64,000 nt of DNA, taken from contig NZ_LWQT01000120.1 of assembly GCF_001650715.1 (NCBI RefSeq), positions 1-64,000 on the forward strand, in the 5' to 3' direction. A program made the position numbers and the translations under genes. Each line of letters begins with the position of its first letter. The first letter of the stretch is position 1. Below are positions 53,375 to 63,875 of the stretch, in pieces. The notes below the pieces were generated by a model that did not search any database, was not told where the DNA came from, and worked only from the letters and a program-made list of their open reading frames with translations. The DNA is from Paramagnetospirillum marisnigri (GTDB lineage Bacteria; Pseudomonadota; Alphaproteobacteria; Rhodospirillales; Magnetospirillaceae).

Positions 53375-54160
53375 GTGCTGAAGACCCGCATCCTTTCGGC
53401 CCTGGTCATGGCGCCTCCGGCCCTGCTGGCCGCCTGGTGGGGCGGCTATGCCTTTGCTGCCCTGGTGGCGGTGGCCGCCGCCCTGATGTGCTGGGAATGG
53501 CACCGCATGGTGGCGGGAGAATTCGCCCTGTCCGGCCGCATTGCCGCCATCGGCTGCCTTGCCGCCGTGTTGCTGGCCTTGGTCGGTCCCGCCGAGGCGG
53601 TGCTGCTGGTGCTGCTGATCGCCATGATCTCGGCTTTCGTCGCCGGCCCCGATGGCGTCGGCCGCTCCTGGGCGGGGGCGGGTGCTCTCTATATCGGCCT
53701 GCCTTCGGTGGCGCTTGTCTGGCTGCGGGGCGATCCGGTCATGGGCGACGCCGTGGTGTGGTGGCTGCTGCTGATGGTCTGGGCCACCGATATCGGTGCC
53801 TATGCCTTCGGGCGGATGATCGGCGGGCCGTTGCTGTTGCCCGCCGTCAGCCCAAAGAAGACCTGGGCCGGGCTGATCGGCGGCATGATTTGCGCCGCCC
53901 TGGCGGGCTGGGGCATCGCCGCCGCGTTCGGCCTGCCGGGTCAAGCCTCCGTCATGCTGGTGAGTGCCATTGGCGCGGTGGTGGCGCAGATCGGCGATTT
54001 GTTCGAATCCTGGGTCAAGCGGCGTTCCGGCGTCAAGGATTCCAGCTCCATCATTCCGGGCCATGGCGGGGTTCTCGACCGCGTTGATGGCCTGTTGTCC
54101 GCCGCCCTGGTGGCGGCGGTCTTGGCCATGGTCAGCGGTCATTCCGTCCTGGCCTGGTAA
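53375..54160 (+). CDS. cdsA: Phosphatidate cytidylyltransferase CdsA
   Basis: The 261-residue membrane protein has about seven helices and the CdsA signature near the C-terminus: SPKKTWAG, then DLFESWVKRRSGVKDSS and PGHGGVLDRVDG. It makes CDP-diacylglycerol, the branch point for phospholipids. The start is GTG 53375 with AAGG upstream; frames farther upstream overlap uppS. Confidence 0.95.
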   Translation: MLKTRILSALVMAPPALLAAWWGGYAFAALVAVAAALMCWEWHRMVAGEFALSGRIAAIGCLAAVLLALVGPAEAVLLVLLIAMISAFVAGPDGVGRSWAGAGALYIGLPSVALVWLRGDPVMGDAVVWWLLLMVWATDIGAYAFGRMIGGPLLLPAVSPKKTWAGLIGGMICAALAGWGIAAAFGLPGQASVMLVSAIGAVVAQIGDLFESWVKRRSGVKDSSSIIPGHGGVLDRVDGLLSAALVAAVLAMVSGHSVLAW

Positions 54161-54183
54161 GTAGAGAAAAGAGAGGGATCGCG

Positions 54184-55347
54184 ATGAGCGCAAGGCGGGG
54201 TGTTACCATTCTGGGCTCGACCGGGTCGATCGGCTGCAACACCGTGGATCTGGTGGAGCGGCGGCCGGATCTTTATCGGGTCGAGGCTCTGGTGGCCAAT
54301 TCCCGCGTCGATATCCTGGCAGAGCAAGCGCGCAAGTTGGAAGCCAAGCTGGCGGTGGTGGCCGACGAATCCGCCTATCCGGCGCTGAAGGAGGCCCTTG
54401 CGGGGACCGGCATCGAAGCCGCCGCGGGAGCCAGGGCGGTGGTCGAGGCGGCCGAGCGGCCCGCTGACTGGGTGATGGCCGCCATTGTCGGCGCCGCCGG
54501 TCTGGCGCCTACCCTGGCGGCGGTGCGCCGTGGCGCCGTGGTGGGGCTGGCCAACAAGGAATGCCTGGTCTGCGCCGGTCAATTGATGATGGCCGAGGTC
54601 CAGAAGCATAAGTCGACCCTGCTGCCGGTGGATTCCGAGCATTCGGCCATCTTCCAGGTGTTCGAGTTCGATCAGCACGACAGGATCGAAAAGATCATCC
54701 TGACGGCGTCGGGCGGGCCGTTCCGGGCCAAGGACCGCGATTTCATGAAGGATGTCACCCCCGAACAGGCGGTGGCGCATCCCAACTGGTCCATGGGGGC
54801 CAAGATTTCGGTTGATTCCGCGTCCATGTTCAACAAGGGCCTCGAATTGATCGAGGCGCATCATCTGTTCGACATGCCGGAAGACAAGATTGATATCGTG
54901 GTTCATCCCCAATCGGTCATTCATTCGCTGGTGGCCTATGTGGACGGCTCGGTGCTGGCGCAACTGGGCTCGCCCGACATGCGGACCCCCATCGCCTATG
55001 CCCTGGGATGGCCCAACCGCATTGAAGCCCCGGCGCCCCGGCTCGACCTCGCCACCATTGCCACCCTGACCTTCGAGGCCCCCGATCCCGTCCGCTTCCC
55101 GTCGCTGCGACTGGCGCGCGAGGCATTGCGGGCGGGGGGATCCGCGGCGGCGGTGCTCAATGCCGCCAATGAAGTGGCCGTGGCCGCCTTCCTCGACCGC
55201 CGCATCGGCTTCCTGGATATCGCTGCCGTGGTGGAACGCACCGTCGAGGGCGTCAACCACTGTGAACTGACCTCCATCGATGACGTCCTGGCCAAGGACG
55301 GCGAGGCCCGACGCTTCGCCTCGTCCATTCTCGGCCGGACCTCCTGA
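54184..55347 (+). CDS. dxr: 1-deoxy-D-xylulose-5-phosphate reductoisomerase Dxr
   Basis: The 387-residue enzyme converts DXP to MEP. Evidence is the NADPH motif ILGSTGSIGCNT, the VGLANKECLVCAG segment, the metal and substrate residues in VDSEHSAIFQ and LTASGGPFR, and the loop HPNWSMGAKISVDSASMFNKG (split: NWSMGAKISVDSASM). It supplies isoprenoids with ispDF at 4308. It sits between cdsA and rseP in the common bacterial order. Confidence 0.97.
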   Translation: MSARRGVTILGSTGSIGCNTVDLVERRPDLYRVEALVANSRVDILAEQARKLEAKLAVVADESAYPALKEALAGTGIEAAAGARAVVEAAERPADWVMAAIVGAAGLAPTLAAVRRGAVVGLANKECLVCAGQLMMAEVQKHKSTLLPVDSEHSAIFQVFEFDQHDRIEKIILTASGGPFRAKDRDFMKDVTPEQAVAHPNWSMGAKISVDSASMFNKGLELIEAHHLFDMPEDKIDIVVHPQSVIHSLVAYVDGSVLAQLGSPDMRTPIAYALGWPNRIEAPAPRLDLATIATLTFEAPDPVRFPSLRLAREALRAGGSAAAVLNAANEVAVAAFLDRRIGFLDIAAVVERTVEGVNHCELTSIDDVLAKDGEARRFASSILGRTS

Positions 55348-55359
55348 TCCCGGAGTACC

Positions 55360-56520
55360 ATGGAACTCTCCTCACTTCTCAACAGCGTCATTCACGGCGT
55401 CTGGTACTATGTGGTGATCTTCCTGTTCATCCTGACCGTCGTGGTCTTCATCCACGAGATGGGCCACTTCCTGGTGGCGCGTTGGAACGGCATTCGGGTG
55501 GATGTGTTCTCCATCGGATTCGGGCCAGAGGTCTGGGGCTGGACCGATCCCGCCACCGGCACCCGCTGGCGCTTCAGCCTGGTGCCGCTGGGTGGCTATG
55601 TGAAGTTCTTCGGCGATGCCGACGCGGCGTCAACCACCGGTGACGATCGCCCCATGACCGACGAGGAGAAGGCGGTCGCCTTCCAGTTCAAGCGGGTCGG
55701 GCAGCGCGCCGCCGTGGTGTTCGCGGGCCCGGCCGCCAATTTCATTTTCGCCATCCTCGGCCTTGCGGCCATGTTCGTGATCCTGGGCCAGCCGGTGACC
55801 GAACCGGTGATTGGTGCCGTCAATGCCGGCACGGCGGCGGAAGCCGCCGGCTTGAAAGCCGGGGATCGCATCACCCGCATCAATGGTCAGGCGGTGACCC
55901 GTTTCCAGGACATTCAACGCATCGTGCGCTTGGAGATCGAGCGTCCGCTGGACTTGGAGGTTCGGCGCGGCGAGACGGTGCTGTCGGTCACCGCCCAGCC
56001 GCGCGTCATCCAGCGCAAGGGCGTGTTCGGCGACATGGAGAAGGTGCCGATCCTGGGCATCGCCGCCGATCCGACCCGGACCACCGTCATTAGCCATGGC
56101 CCCATTTCCGGCTTGGTCGAGTCCCTTCGCGAGACCGAGGGGATGGTGCGCTCGACCTTCATCGGCATCGGCCAGATGATCAACGGCACGCGGGATACCG
56201 ATGAACTGGGCGGTCCCATCCGGATTGCCAAGGGCGCGGCAGAGGCAGCGCAATTGGGCGTGGCCAGTGTGGTGTTCTACACAATCCTGCTGTCGCTCAA
56301 TCTCGGCCTGATCAATCTTTTCCCTATCCCGGTTCTGGATGGCGGCCATCTTCTGTTTTACGCATTCGAAGCGATCCTTGGCCGTCCTCTGGGGGAGCGC
56401 GCACAAGAATATGGTTTCCGAATCGGGCTGTTTCTGGTATTGGCCTTGATGGTCTTCGCCACACGTAACGACATTGTCTCGTTACCGATCTGGGAAGCGG
56501 TGAAGCGGCTGTTTTCGTGA
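55360..56520 (+). CDS. rseP: Site-2 intramembrane protease RseP
   Basis: The 386-residue protease has the zinc motif FIHEMGHFLVARW near residue 32, a PDZ domain (about 125-215, with GLKAGDRITRINGQAV), and the LDG motif NLFPIPVLDGGHLLFY near residue 320. It cuts anti-sigma factors and cleans up signal peptides in the inner membrane. It sits before bamA as in many Gram-negative bacteria. Confidence 0.96.
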   Translation: MELSSLLNSVIHGVWYYVVIFLFILTVVVFIHEMGHFLVARWNGIRVDVFSIGFGPEVWGWTDPATGTRWRFSLVPLGGYVKFFGDADAASTTGDDRPMTDEEKAVAFQFKRVGQRAAVVFAGPAANFIFAILGLAAMFVILGQPVTEPVIGAVNAGTAAEAAGLKAGDRITRINGQAVTRFQDIQRIVRLEIERPLDLEVRRGETVLSVTAQPRVIQRKGVFGDMEKVPILGIAADPTRTTVISHGPISGLVESLRETEGMVRSTFIGIGQMINGTRDTDELGGPIRIAKGAAEAAQLGVASVVFYTILLSLNLGLINLFPIPVLDGGHLLFYAFEAILGRPLGERAQEYGFRIGLFLVLALMVFATRNDIVSLPIWEAVKRLFS

Positions 56521-56564
56521 CCCGGGTCCGCGAATCGGCGCTGCGGACTCGAAGGGGGGACTCG

Positions 56565-58850
56565 ATGGGTTTCTTGCGGTGGACCGGTCTGCTGGTGGTG
56601 GCCGTTATTTTTCTCGGCCTGGCAACCGGCTCTGGCGTGGCCCAGGCCCAGGATGGCGGGCGCATCGCGTCCATATCCGTTCAGGGCACCCAGCGTATCG
56701 AGGCGGAAACCGTCAAGTCCTACCTCACCATCGCCGAGGGTGACAACTACGACTCCGATCGGGTTAACCGCTCGCTGAAGGCGCTGTTCAATACCGGCCT
56801 GTTCGCCGATGTCAGCATCCGGCGCGAGGGAACCGAACTGGTGGTCCGGGTGGTGGAAAATCCCATCATCAACCGTATCGCCTTCGAGGGTAACCGCCGG
56901 ATCAAGGACGAACAGCTGCAGACGGAAGTGCAACTGCGTCCCCGGACCGTCTATACCCGCACCAAGGCCCAGGCGGACGTCAAGCGCGTGCTTGAGCTGT
57001 ATCGCCGCAGTGGCCGCTTCGCCGCCACGGTGGAGCCCAAGATCATTCAACTCGAGCAGAATCGCGTCGATCTGGTGTTCGAGATCAGCGAAGGTCAACC
57101 CACCTTCGTTCGCCGCATCTCCTTTGTCGGCAACCAGCAGTATGATGCGTCCCGGCTGGGGGAGGTTCTGCAGACCAAGGAAGAGCGCTGGTATCGCTTT
57201 CTGTCCTCGGACGACACCTATGATCCCGACCGCGTCACCTATGACCGCGAATTGCTGCGCCGCTTCTATCTGAAGCGCGGCTTCGCGGATTTCCGCGTCG
57301 CCTCCGCCGTGGCGGAACTGACCCCGAATCGGGAGGGGTTCTTTCTCACCTATACGGTGGAAGAAGGTGAGCGCTACAAATTCGGCAAATCCCTCATCAA
57401 TGCCGCCTTGAAGGATCTGAAGGTCGAAGACCTTCAGCCGCTGGTGGTGAGCGAGGAAGGGGATTGGTACAACGCCGATCAGGTGGAAGATATCGTCCAG
57501 AAGCTGACCGATGCGGTCGGCACCAAAGGTTACGCTTTCGTCGACATCCGGCCGCAGGTCAATCGTAACCGCGAGACCAGGATCGTCGATGTCACCTATG
57601 ACATCCAGGAAGGGCCGCGCGTCTTCGTCGAGCGCATCGACATCGTCGGCAATGTGCGAACACTGGACAAGGTTGTCCGTCGCGAATTCCGTCTGGTCGA
57701 AGGTGATGCCTTCAATTCCGCCAAGCTGCGCCGCTCCAAGCAGCGCCTGCGCGACATCAATTTCTTCGAAAAGGTCGAGGTCACCAACACTCCGTCCGAG
57801 AATGCCCCCGACCGGACCGTGATCAAGGTCGAGGTCGAGGAAAAGTCCACGGGCGAACTGACCTTCGGCGTTGGCTGGTCCAGCCAGGTCGGCCCGATGA
57901 TGGAAGCCGTGCTGCGTGAGCGGAATCTGCTCGGCCGCGGTCAGGATATTCGCCTGGGCGGCATGCTGGGCCTGCGTCGGTCTTCGCTGGATCTGTCGTT
58001 CACCGAGCCCTATTTCCTGGATCGTGACGTGGCGGCCGGTTTCGACCTGTTCGCGATTGATCGCAAACTGCAACAGCAGAGCTCGTATAATTCCAGCTCC
58101 ATCGGCGGCGATCTGCGCATCGGCTACCAGTTGACTGACAATATGCGGCAGGACTGGCGGTACATGCTGAAGCGGGATGAGGTCAAGGGCATCACTACCT
58201 TGTCGCCTTACGTTCTGGAACAGTTGGGAACCAGTGTGACCTCCTCGGTCATGCAGACGCTGACCTATGACCGGCGCGACAGCCGTATCGAGCCCACCGA
58301 GGGTTATTATATGCGGGGCAGCACGGAATTCGCCGGCCTTGGCGGCGATGTCCATCTGCTGCGCGGTACGATCCAAGGCGGCCACTATTGGCCGCTGGCC
58401 GAAAAGGTGGTGCTCAGCCTCAGTGGTGCCGGAACCTATGTCTATGGCTTGAGCGAACGGGTGCGCATCACCGACCGGGTCTATGCGGGTGGCGATAACC
58501 TGCGTGGTTTTGCCTCCGGCGGTGTCAGTCCGCGCGACAAGAACACCGGCGATGCGATTGGCGGTATCTGGATGGCCACCGGCTCGGCCCAGGTCAGGTT
58601 CCCCATCGGCTTGCCCGAGGAGTTCGGGGTGCTGGGTGAGGCTTTCACTGATTTCGGCACGGTGGGTGAAACGGATGTCGCCAATGTCGCGGGCGTGGAA
58701 CAGTCATCGTCCATGCGTGCTTCGGTCGGCGTCGGTGTGTCGTGGAAGTCTCCCATGGGGCCGGTCTCCATCGATCTGGGCTTCCCGATCATGAAAGAGA
58801 CCTTCGACAAGAAGGAAATGTTCAAGTTCAATCTTGGGACGAGGTTCTAG
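56565..58850 (+). CDS. bamA: Outer membrane assembly factor BamA
   Basis: The 761-residue protein has a signal peptide ending AQAQ, five POTRA domains (about 35-430) and a C-terminal 16-stranded barrel ending in the usual aromatic (FNLGTRF). The barrel contains GWSSQVGPMMEAVL, RGFASGGVSPRD with the VRGF-like motif, and PMGPVSIDLGFP. It inserts beta-barrel proteins into the outer membrane. ATG 56565 follows AAGGGGGGA; the GTG at 56517 is less likely. Confidence 0.97.
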   Translation: MGFLRWTGLLVVAVIFLGLATGSGVAQAQDGGRIASISVQGTQRIEAETVKSYLTIAEGDNYDSDRVNRSLKALFNTGLFADVSIRREGTELVVRVVENPIINRIAFEGNRRIKDEQLQTEVQLRPRTVYTRTKAQADVKRVLELYRRSGRFAATVEPKIIQLEQNRVDLVFEISEGQPTFVRRISFVGNQQYDASRLGEVLQTKEERWYRFLSSDDTYDPDRVTYDRELLRRFYLKRGFADFRVASAVAELTPNREGFFLTYTVEEGERYKFGKSLINAALKDLKVEDLQPLVVSEEGDWYNADQVEDIVQKLTDAVGTKGYAFVDIRPQVNRNRETRIVDVTYDIQEGPRVFVERIDIVGNVRTLDKVVRREFRLVEGDAFNSAKLRRSKQRLRDINFFEKVEVTNTPSENAPDRTVIKVEVEEKSTGELTFGVGWSSQVGPMMEAVLRERNLLGRGQDIRLGGMLGLRRSSLDLSFTEPYFLDRDVAAGFDLFAIDRKLQQQSSYNSSSIGGDLRIGYQLTDNMRQDWRYMLKRDEVKGITTLSPYVLEQLGTSVTSSVMQTLTYDRRDSRIEPTEGYYMRGSTEFAGLGGDVHLLRGTIQGGHYWPLAEKVVLSLSGAGTYVYGLSERVRITDRVYAGGDNLRGFASGGVSPRDKNTGDAIGGIWMATGSAQVRFPIGLPEEFGVLGEAFTDFGTVGETDVANVAGVEQSSSMRASVGVGVSWKSPMGPVSIDLGFPIMKETFDKKEMFKFNLGTRF

Positions 58851-58908
58851 TGGCCCGATGTCATCGGGTCACTCCCCTGAACCACGAAGCGTTATAGGAC
58901 GACCGGGA

Positions 58909-59532
58909 ATGATCAGGCTCACCGTCCTTTGGATGTTGGCCATCCTCGTGGTGTTTGTGGGAAACGGTTCCCTAGGTGGAGAGGCCCTGGCCCAGGCCCG
59001 TCCTGTCGGCGCGCCCGTCGTGGTGATCATCGTCGATGTCCAGCAGATCCAGCGCGAATCCCTGGCCGGTAAGGGGCTGATCACCCAGCGCGACAAGTAC
59101 CAGCAAAGCTTCCAGGCGGATTTCAATGCCGCCCGCCAGCGCCTTCAGGCCTCGGACCAGGAACTGGCGAAGCAGAAGGGGACCATTCCCCAGGATGCTT
59201 ACGACCAGAAAGCCAAGGCCCTGGAACAGCAGGTGGTCGCTTTCCAGCGTCGTACCCAGGTGGCGGTCCGGGCACTGGAAAAATCCACCGAAGCCGCTGC
59301 TGCCGAGCTCATGAATGCAATACTTGGCATAACCGGGGAAGTGGCCAACGAAATGGGGGCCAATCTGGTTATTCCAAAGCAGCAGGTGGTCCTGCACGAG
59401 CCCAGCATGGATGTCACACCCAAGGTGATCGAGCGGCTTAACCGACGCCTGTCTGCTGTAAACTTTCCCGCCCCGGTGGTTGACGACGCTGAGCCCGCCG
59501 CAGCCTCCACTGCTAAACCCAATAAGAAGTAG
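58909..59532 (+). CDS. skp: Periplasmic chaperone Skp/OmpH
   Basis: The 207-residue protein has a long signal peptide ending near LAQA, then the Skp coiled-coil domain: VVVIIVDVQQIQRESLAGKG, a charged helix RLQASDQELAKQKGTI and the C-terminal strand NLVIPKQQVVLHEPSMDVT. It binds unfolded outer-membrane proteins. ATG 58909 is chosen because the signal peptide begins there; the upstream frame overlaps bamA. lpxD starts three bases later. Confidence 0.93.
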   Translation: MIRLTVLWMLAILVVFVGNGSLGGEALAQARPVGAPVVVIIVDVQQIQRESLAGKGLITQRDKYQQSFQADFNAARQRLQASDQELAKQKGTIPQDAYDQKAKALEQQVVAFQRRTQVAVRALEKSTEAAAAELMNAILGITGEVANEMGANLVIPKQQVVLHEPSMDVTPKVIERLNRRLSAVNFPAPVVDDAEPAAASTAKPNKK

Positions 59533-59535
59533 ATC

Positions 59536-60555
59536 ATGGCAGATCCGAGATTCTTCACCGTTGCTGGTCCGTACACCCTTGCCTCCTTGGCGGACATCGC
59601 CAAGGCATCTGTATCCGATGGCGCTGATATGGCCCGGATATTCAAGGATGTGGCGCCATTGGAGGTGGCGGGGCCGGACGAGGTTTCCTTTCTGGACAAC
59701 AAGAAATACGTGGCCGCATTCCAGGCGAGCAAGGCGGGATTATGCGTGGTATCGCCCGAAATGGCGGACAAAGCGCCGCCCGGCATGACCTTGCTGCTGG
59801 CGAAGGATCCGTATCGCGCCTATGCCCGCATTGCCCAGGCCTTCTATCCGGTGGCGGCTCCCGAGCCGTGGATCGCGCCGACCGCCTGTATCGATTCCAC
59901 CGCCAAGGTCGCGCCCAGCTGCCGCGTCGAGCCCGGCGCCGTCATCGGAGCTGGAGCCGAGATCGGCGAGCGCAGTCATGTCGGCCCCAATGTGGTGATC
60001 GGGCGAGGTGTGATCATTGGCGAGGACTGCATCCTTGGCGCCAATGCCACCGTCTCCCATGCCGTCATCGGCCACAAGGTCAATATCTATCCCGGTGCGC
60101 GCATTGGCCAGGACGGGTTCGGCTTCGCCATGGGAGCGGAAGGCCATCTGAAGGTGCCGCAATTGGGCCGGGTGGTCATCGGCAATGGTGTCGAGATCGG
60201 CGCCAATACCACCATCGACCGCGGAGCCGGTCCCGACACGGTGATCGGTGATGGCTGCATGATAGACAATCTGGTTCAGATTGGGCACAACGTCCAATTG
60301 GGGCGGGGCTGCGTCATCGTTGCCCAGGTCGGCATTTCGGGATCGACCCGGATGGGTGATTTTGCCGCCGCCGGGGGGCAGGCGGGGATCACGGGCCATC
60401 TGCGCATTGGCGCGGGGGCGCGGATCGCCGCCCAGGCCGGGGTGATGCGCGATGTCGGCCCCGGTGAAACCGTGGGCGGCGCGCCGGCGGTGCCCATGAC
60501 CGAGTGGCTGCGCCAAACCGCCATGATCGGCAAGATGGCACGTAAGAAGGGTTGA
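59536..60555 (+). CDS. lpxD: UDP-3-O-acylglucosamine N-acyltransferase LpxD
   Basis: The 339-residue enzyme has the N-terminal uridine-binding domain ([20 protein letters not shown]) and a left-handed beta helix with hexapeptide repeats. The active-site His lies in [20 protein letters not shown], and [17 protein letters not shown] precedes it. It adds the N-linked hydroxyacyl chain to lipid A. It is followed by fabZ and lpxA. Confidence 0.96.
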   Translation: MADPRFFTVAGPYTLASLADIAKASVSDGADMARIFKDVAPLEVAGPDEVSFLDNKKYVAAFQASKAGLCVVSPEMADKAPPGMTLLLAKDPYRAYARIAQAFYPVAAPEPWIAPTACIDSTAKVAPSCRVEPGAVIGAGAEIGERSHVGPNVVIGRGVIIGEDCILGANATVSHAVIGHKVNIYPGARIGQDGFGFAMGAEGHLKVPQLGRVVIGNGVEIGANTTIDRGAGPDTVIGDGCMIDNLVQIGHNVQLGRGCVIVAQVGISGSTRMGDFAAAGGQAGITGHLRIGAGARIAAQAGVMRDVGPGETVGGAPAVPMTEWLRQTAMIGKMARKKG

Positions 60556-60617
60556 ACCGTCACCCGGGCCAAGCGCCCCGGACGACATCAAGGCGAGATA
60601 AAGTGCAGGATCGTCAT

Positions 60618-61082
60618 ATGGAAACCACTGCTTCCGAACAGGGCAAGGTCATCGATATCAACCGGATCATCCAGATGATCCCCCATCGCTATCCGTTCCT
60701 GATGGTGGACCGGATGGTCGATGTCAGGCCCAATGAAAGCGCCACCGGCATCAAGAACGTCACCATCAACGAGCCGTTCTTCCAGGGCCATTTCCCTTCG
60801 CGTCCGGTTTTTCCCGGCGTGCTGATCATCGAGTCCATGGCCCAGACCGCCGCCGTTCTGGTGGTGGAAACCCTGGGGCCGTCGGCCGAGGGGAAGCTGG
60901 TCTATTTCATGACCGTGGAGAACTGCCGGTTCCGCAAGCCGTTCGGGCCGGGCGACCAGTTGCACATCCATGTCACCAAGGAACGGTCGCGCGGCAATGT
61001 CTGGAAGTTCCGGGGCGAGGCCAAGGTCGACGGGACCCTGGTCGCCGAAGCCACTTATGCCGCCATGATCCTGGACGAATAG
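60618..61082 (+). CDS. fabZ: 3-hydroxyacyl-ACP dehydratase FabZ
   Basis: The 154-residue hot-dog-fold enzyme has the active-site His in [13 protein letters not shown] and the catalytic Glu in [17 protein letters not shown], with [14 protein letters not shown] between. It dehydrates hydroxyacyl-ACP in fatty acid synthesis and shares substrate with LpxA and LpxD. ATG 60618 has AGGA eight bases upstream; GTG 60603, after AAGG, is an alternative start adding five residues. Confidence 0.96.
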   Translation: METTASEQGKVIDINRIIQMIPHRYPFLMVDRMVDVRPNESATGIKNVTINEPFFQGHFPSRPVFPGVLIIESMAQTAAVLVVETLGPSAEGKLVYFMTVENCRFRKPFGPGDQLHIHVTKERSRGNVWKFRGEAKVDGTLVAEATYAAMILDE

Positions 61083-61088
61083 GGCAAG

Positions 61089-61892
61089 ATGACCAATATT
61101 CACCCCACCGCCGTCGTCGATCCCAAGGCTCAAATCGCCGATACCGCCATTATCGGCCCGTTCTGCGTGGTCGGCCCCGAGGTCGAGTTGGGCGATTCCG
61201 TGGAATTGCTGTCCCATGTGGCGATCGCCGGTCGCACCCGGATCGGGGCGGGGACCCGCATCTTCCCGTTTGCCTCCATAGGCCACCGTCCCCAGGACCT
61301 CAAATATCGCGGCGAGCCCTCGACCCTGGAGATCGGCGCCAACAACCAGATTCGCGAGCATGTCACCATGAATCCCGGCACCGAGGGAGGCGGCATGGTG
61401 ACCAAGGTTGGCGACAACTGCCTGTTCATGGCCAGTGCCCATGTGGCCCATGACTGCATCCTGGGCGATAACGTCATCATGGCCAATAACGCCACCTTGG
61501 CAGGGCATGTGACGGTGGGAGAGTTCGCCTTCCTGGGCGGCCTTTGCGCGGTGCACCAGTTCGTTCGTATCGGTCGCCACGCCATGATCGGCGGCATGTC
61601 CGGCGTCGAAGCCGATGTTATCCCCTTCGGCACGGTGATCGGCAACCGGGCTCATCTCAACGGCTTGAATATCGTCGGATTGAAGCGCCGGGGCTTTTCC
61701 CGCGACGACATCCACACCTTACGCAATGCCTATCGTCTGCTGTTCGCCCCCGAGGGAACCCTGCAGGAACGCCTGTCCGATGTGGAAGAGCAGTTCAAGG
61801 CCAATGCGGCGGTGATGGAGATCGTGGAATTCATCCGCTCGGATTCATCTCGGTCGCTCAGCACCCCGAAATTCACCGGTGATGGCGCCTAA
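61089..61892 (+). CDS. lpxA: UDP-N-acetylglucosamine O-acyltransferase LpxA
   Basis: The 267-residue protein is a beta-helix acyltransferase with hexapeptide repeats, the SIGHRPQDLKYRGEPSTLEIG segment (AIGHRPQDLK-like), the catalytic His in ASAHVAHDCILGDN and the LNIVGLKRRGFSRDDI motif. It starts lipid A synthesis by O-acylating UDP-GlcNAc. Its stop overlaps the start of lpxI by 11 bases. Confidence 0.97.
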   Translation: MTNIHPTAVVDPKAQIADTAIIGPFCVVGPEVELGDSVELLSHVAIAGRTRIGAGTRIFPFASIGHRPQDLKYRGEPSTLEIGANNQIREHVTMNPGTEGGGMVTKVGDNCLFMASAHVAHDCILGDNVIMANNATLAGHVTVGEFAFLGGLCAVHQFVRIGRHAMIGGMSGVEADVIPFGTVIGNRAHLNGLNIVGLKRRGFSRDDIHTLRNAYRLLFAPEGTLQERLSDVEEQFKANAAVMEIVEFIRSDSSRSLSTPKFTGDGA

Positions 61893-62703
61893 ACTCGGCA
61901 TCGTGGCGGGAGGGGGCGAGCTTCCCGGGCTCGTTGCCGCCGCCTGTCGGGCCGAGGGACGCCCGTTCCACATCCTGGCGCTGTCGGGCCACGCCGATCC
62001 GGCGGTGATTGCCGATGCCCCCTGCGACTGGATTCGCCTGGGCGAGGCGGGCACCGGCTTCGAGCGCTTGCGTCAGGCCGGGGTGGCAGAGGTGGTGATG
62101 ATCGGCCCGGTCCGGCGTCCCACCCTGTCCGAGTTGGCGCCTGACTTCCGCACCGCCCGCTTTTTCGCCAAGGTCGGCCTGAAGGCCCTGGGCGATGACG
62201 GCCTGCTGCGCGCCGTGGTGGCCGAGCTGGAGCATGAGGGGTTCCGGGTGGTCGGTGTCGATCAGGTCCTGGCCGATTGCTTGGCTCCGCCGGGGCCTTA
62301 TGGACGGCTGCGGCCCGATGCACAGGCCGAAGCCGATATCGCGCGCGGGATCGAGGTCGGGCGCGGCCTCGGTGCCCTGGATGTGGGGCAATCGGTTGTG
62401 GTGCAGCAGGGCATCGTGCTGGGGGTGGAAGCCATCGAGGGCACCGACCGCCTGCTGGATCGCTGCGACGAACTGGCCCGCGACGGGGTCGGCGGCGTAC
62501 TGGTGAAATTGCGCAAGACCGGCCAGGATCGTCGCATCGACTTGCCCACCATCGGTGTGACCACGGTGGAGGGCGCCGCCCGGGCCGGGCTGCGCGGCAT
62601 TGCGGTCGAGGCGGGTGGCACCCTGGTGCTGGGACGTGACGCGGTAGCGGCAGCGGCCGATAGGCTGGGTCTGTTCGTGGTCGGGCTGGAGCTCGATTCA
62701 TGA
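61882..62703 (+). CDS. lpxI: UDP-2,3-diacylglucosamine pyrophosphatase LpxI
   Basis: The 273-residue protein matches LpxI: GIVAGGGELPGLVAAACRAEGR at the start, MIGPVRRPTLSELAPDFRT near residue 73, DVGQSVVVQQGIVLGVEAIEGTD (split: VVVQQGIVLGVEAIEGTD) and VKLRKTGQDRRIDLPTIGV. It replaces LpxH in alphaproteobacteria. It overlaps lpxA by 11 bases and lpxB by 4, so the three are coupled. GTG at 61879 is an alternative start. Confidence 0.95.
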   Translation: MAPKLGIVAGGGELPGLVAAACRAEGRPFHILALSGHADPAVIADAPCDWIRLGEAGTGFERLRQAGVAEVVMIGPVRRPTLSELAPDFRTARFFAKVGLKALGDDGLLRAVVAELEHEGFRVVGVDQVLADCLAPPGPYGRLRPDAQAEADIARGIEVGRGLGALDVGQSVVVQQGIVLGVEAIEGTDRLLDRCDELARDGVGGVLVKLRKTGQDRRIDLPTIGVTTVEGAARAGLRGIAVEAGGTLVLGRDAVAAAADRLGLFVVGLELDS

Positions 62704-63875
62704 CCCGGACGGCACCGTTGATTTATGTGATCGCGGGCGAGCCCTCGGGCGACCTGCTGGGCGGGCGGCTGATGGCGGCCCTGAAGGCCCGGACCGATGG
62801 CGCGGTGCGCTTCGCCGGGATCGGCGGTGAATCCATGCGGGCCGAGGGGCTGGAACCGCTGTTTCCCATGGCGGAGCTGTCGGTGATGGGGCTGGTGGAA
62901 GTATTGCCCCGGCTGCCCAACATCCTCCGCCGCATCGGCCAGACTCTTTCCGACATCGAAACAAAGCGCCCCGATGCGGTGCTGACCATTGATTCCTGGG
63001 GATTTACCGGCCGCATCCACAAAGGGTTGAAGGCGCGGGGTTCGACCATTCCCCGCATCCATTACGTGGCGCCCATGGTCTGGGCCTGGAAGTCGGGACG
63101 GACCAAGACCCTGGCGCGGGTGTTGGACTTGCTGCTGACCCTGCTGCCCAACGAGCCCGCCTGGTTCGAGAAGGAAGGCCTGCGCTCGGTCCATGTGGGA
63201 CATCCGGTGATCGAGGGGGGAGCGGGCAGGGGGGACGGCGCCGCATTCCGCGCCCGCCACGGCCTGGCCGCCGATGCCGAGTTGCTCTGCGTGCTGCCCG
63301 GCAGCCGTCATTCCGAGACCTCGCGGCTGCTGCCCGCCTTCGCCGAGACCTTGGCGCTGCTCGCCTCCCGGCGCCCTGGGCTGGTGGCGGTGGTGCCCAC
63401 CGTCGAGACCGTGGCCGAGGACGTGACGGCCGCTGCCCGAAGCTGGCCGCTGCCCACCATCGTGGTGCGCGGCGCGGCGGAAAAGCATGACGCCTTCGCC
63501 GCCTGCAGCGTCGCCCTGGCAGCATCGGGGACGGTGGCGCTGGAACTGGCCATGGCGGGCCTGCCCTCGGTGATCACCTACAAGGTTTCCAAGCTGTCGG
63601 CCTTCATCGCCACCCGCTTCCTGGGGCTCAGCCTGAAATTCGTCACCCTGGTCAATATCCTGGTGGACCAGCCGGTGATGCCGGAACTGCTGCAGGACCA
63701 GTGCCGCCCCGACCGGCTGGCGGCGGCGGTGGAGCATCTGCTGATTGATCCGGCCGCCCGCGAAGCCCAGGTGGCGGGTGCCCGCCGGGCGCTGGAAAAG
63801 CTGGGCCTGGGCGGCGCCAGCCCCAGCCTGCGCGCCGCCGACACCGTGCTGGCCTACATAGGAGAACGGTCATGA
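62700..63875 (+). CDS. lpxB: Lipid-A-disaccharide synthase LpxB
   Basis: The 391-residue glycosyltransferase (GT19) has [17 protein letters not shown] near the start, [12 protein letters not shown], the [14 protein letters not shown]-like [15 protein letters not shown] and [14 protein letters not shown], and the C-terminal [21 protein letters not shown]. It joins two acylated glucosamines in lipid A. It starts inside the lpxI stop and ends inside the gloA start, so the operon is tightly packed. Confidence 0.97.
   Translation: MTRTAPLIYVIAGEPSGDLLGGRLMAALKARTDGAVRFAGIGGESMRAEGLEPLFPMAELSVMGLVEVLPRLPNILRRIGQTLSDIETKRPDAVLTIDSWGFTGRIHKGLKARGSTIPRIHYVAPMVWAWKSGRTKTLARVLDLLLTLLPNEPAWFEKEGLRSVHVGHPVIEGGAGRGDGAAFRARHGLAADAELLCVLPGSRHSETSRLLPAFAETLALLASRRPGLVAVVPTVETVAEDVTAAARSWPLPTIVVRGAAEKHDAFAACSVALAASGTVALELAMAGLPSVITYKVSKLSAFIATRFLGLSLKFVTLVNILVDQPVMPELLQDQCRPDRLAAAVEHLLIDPAAREAQVAGARRALEKLGLGGASPSLRAADTVLAYIGERS

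Noticed and set aside
56358-58385. 675-codon minus-strand frame opposite bamA
   Set aside because: The plus-strand frame has POTRA and barrel motifs and a signal peptide; the minus frame has biased composition and no recognisable domain.
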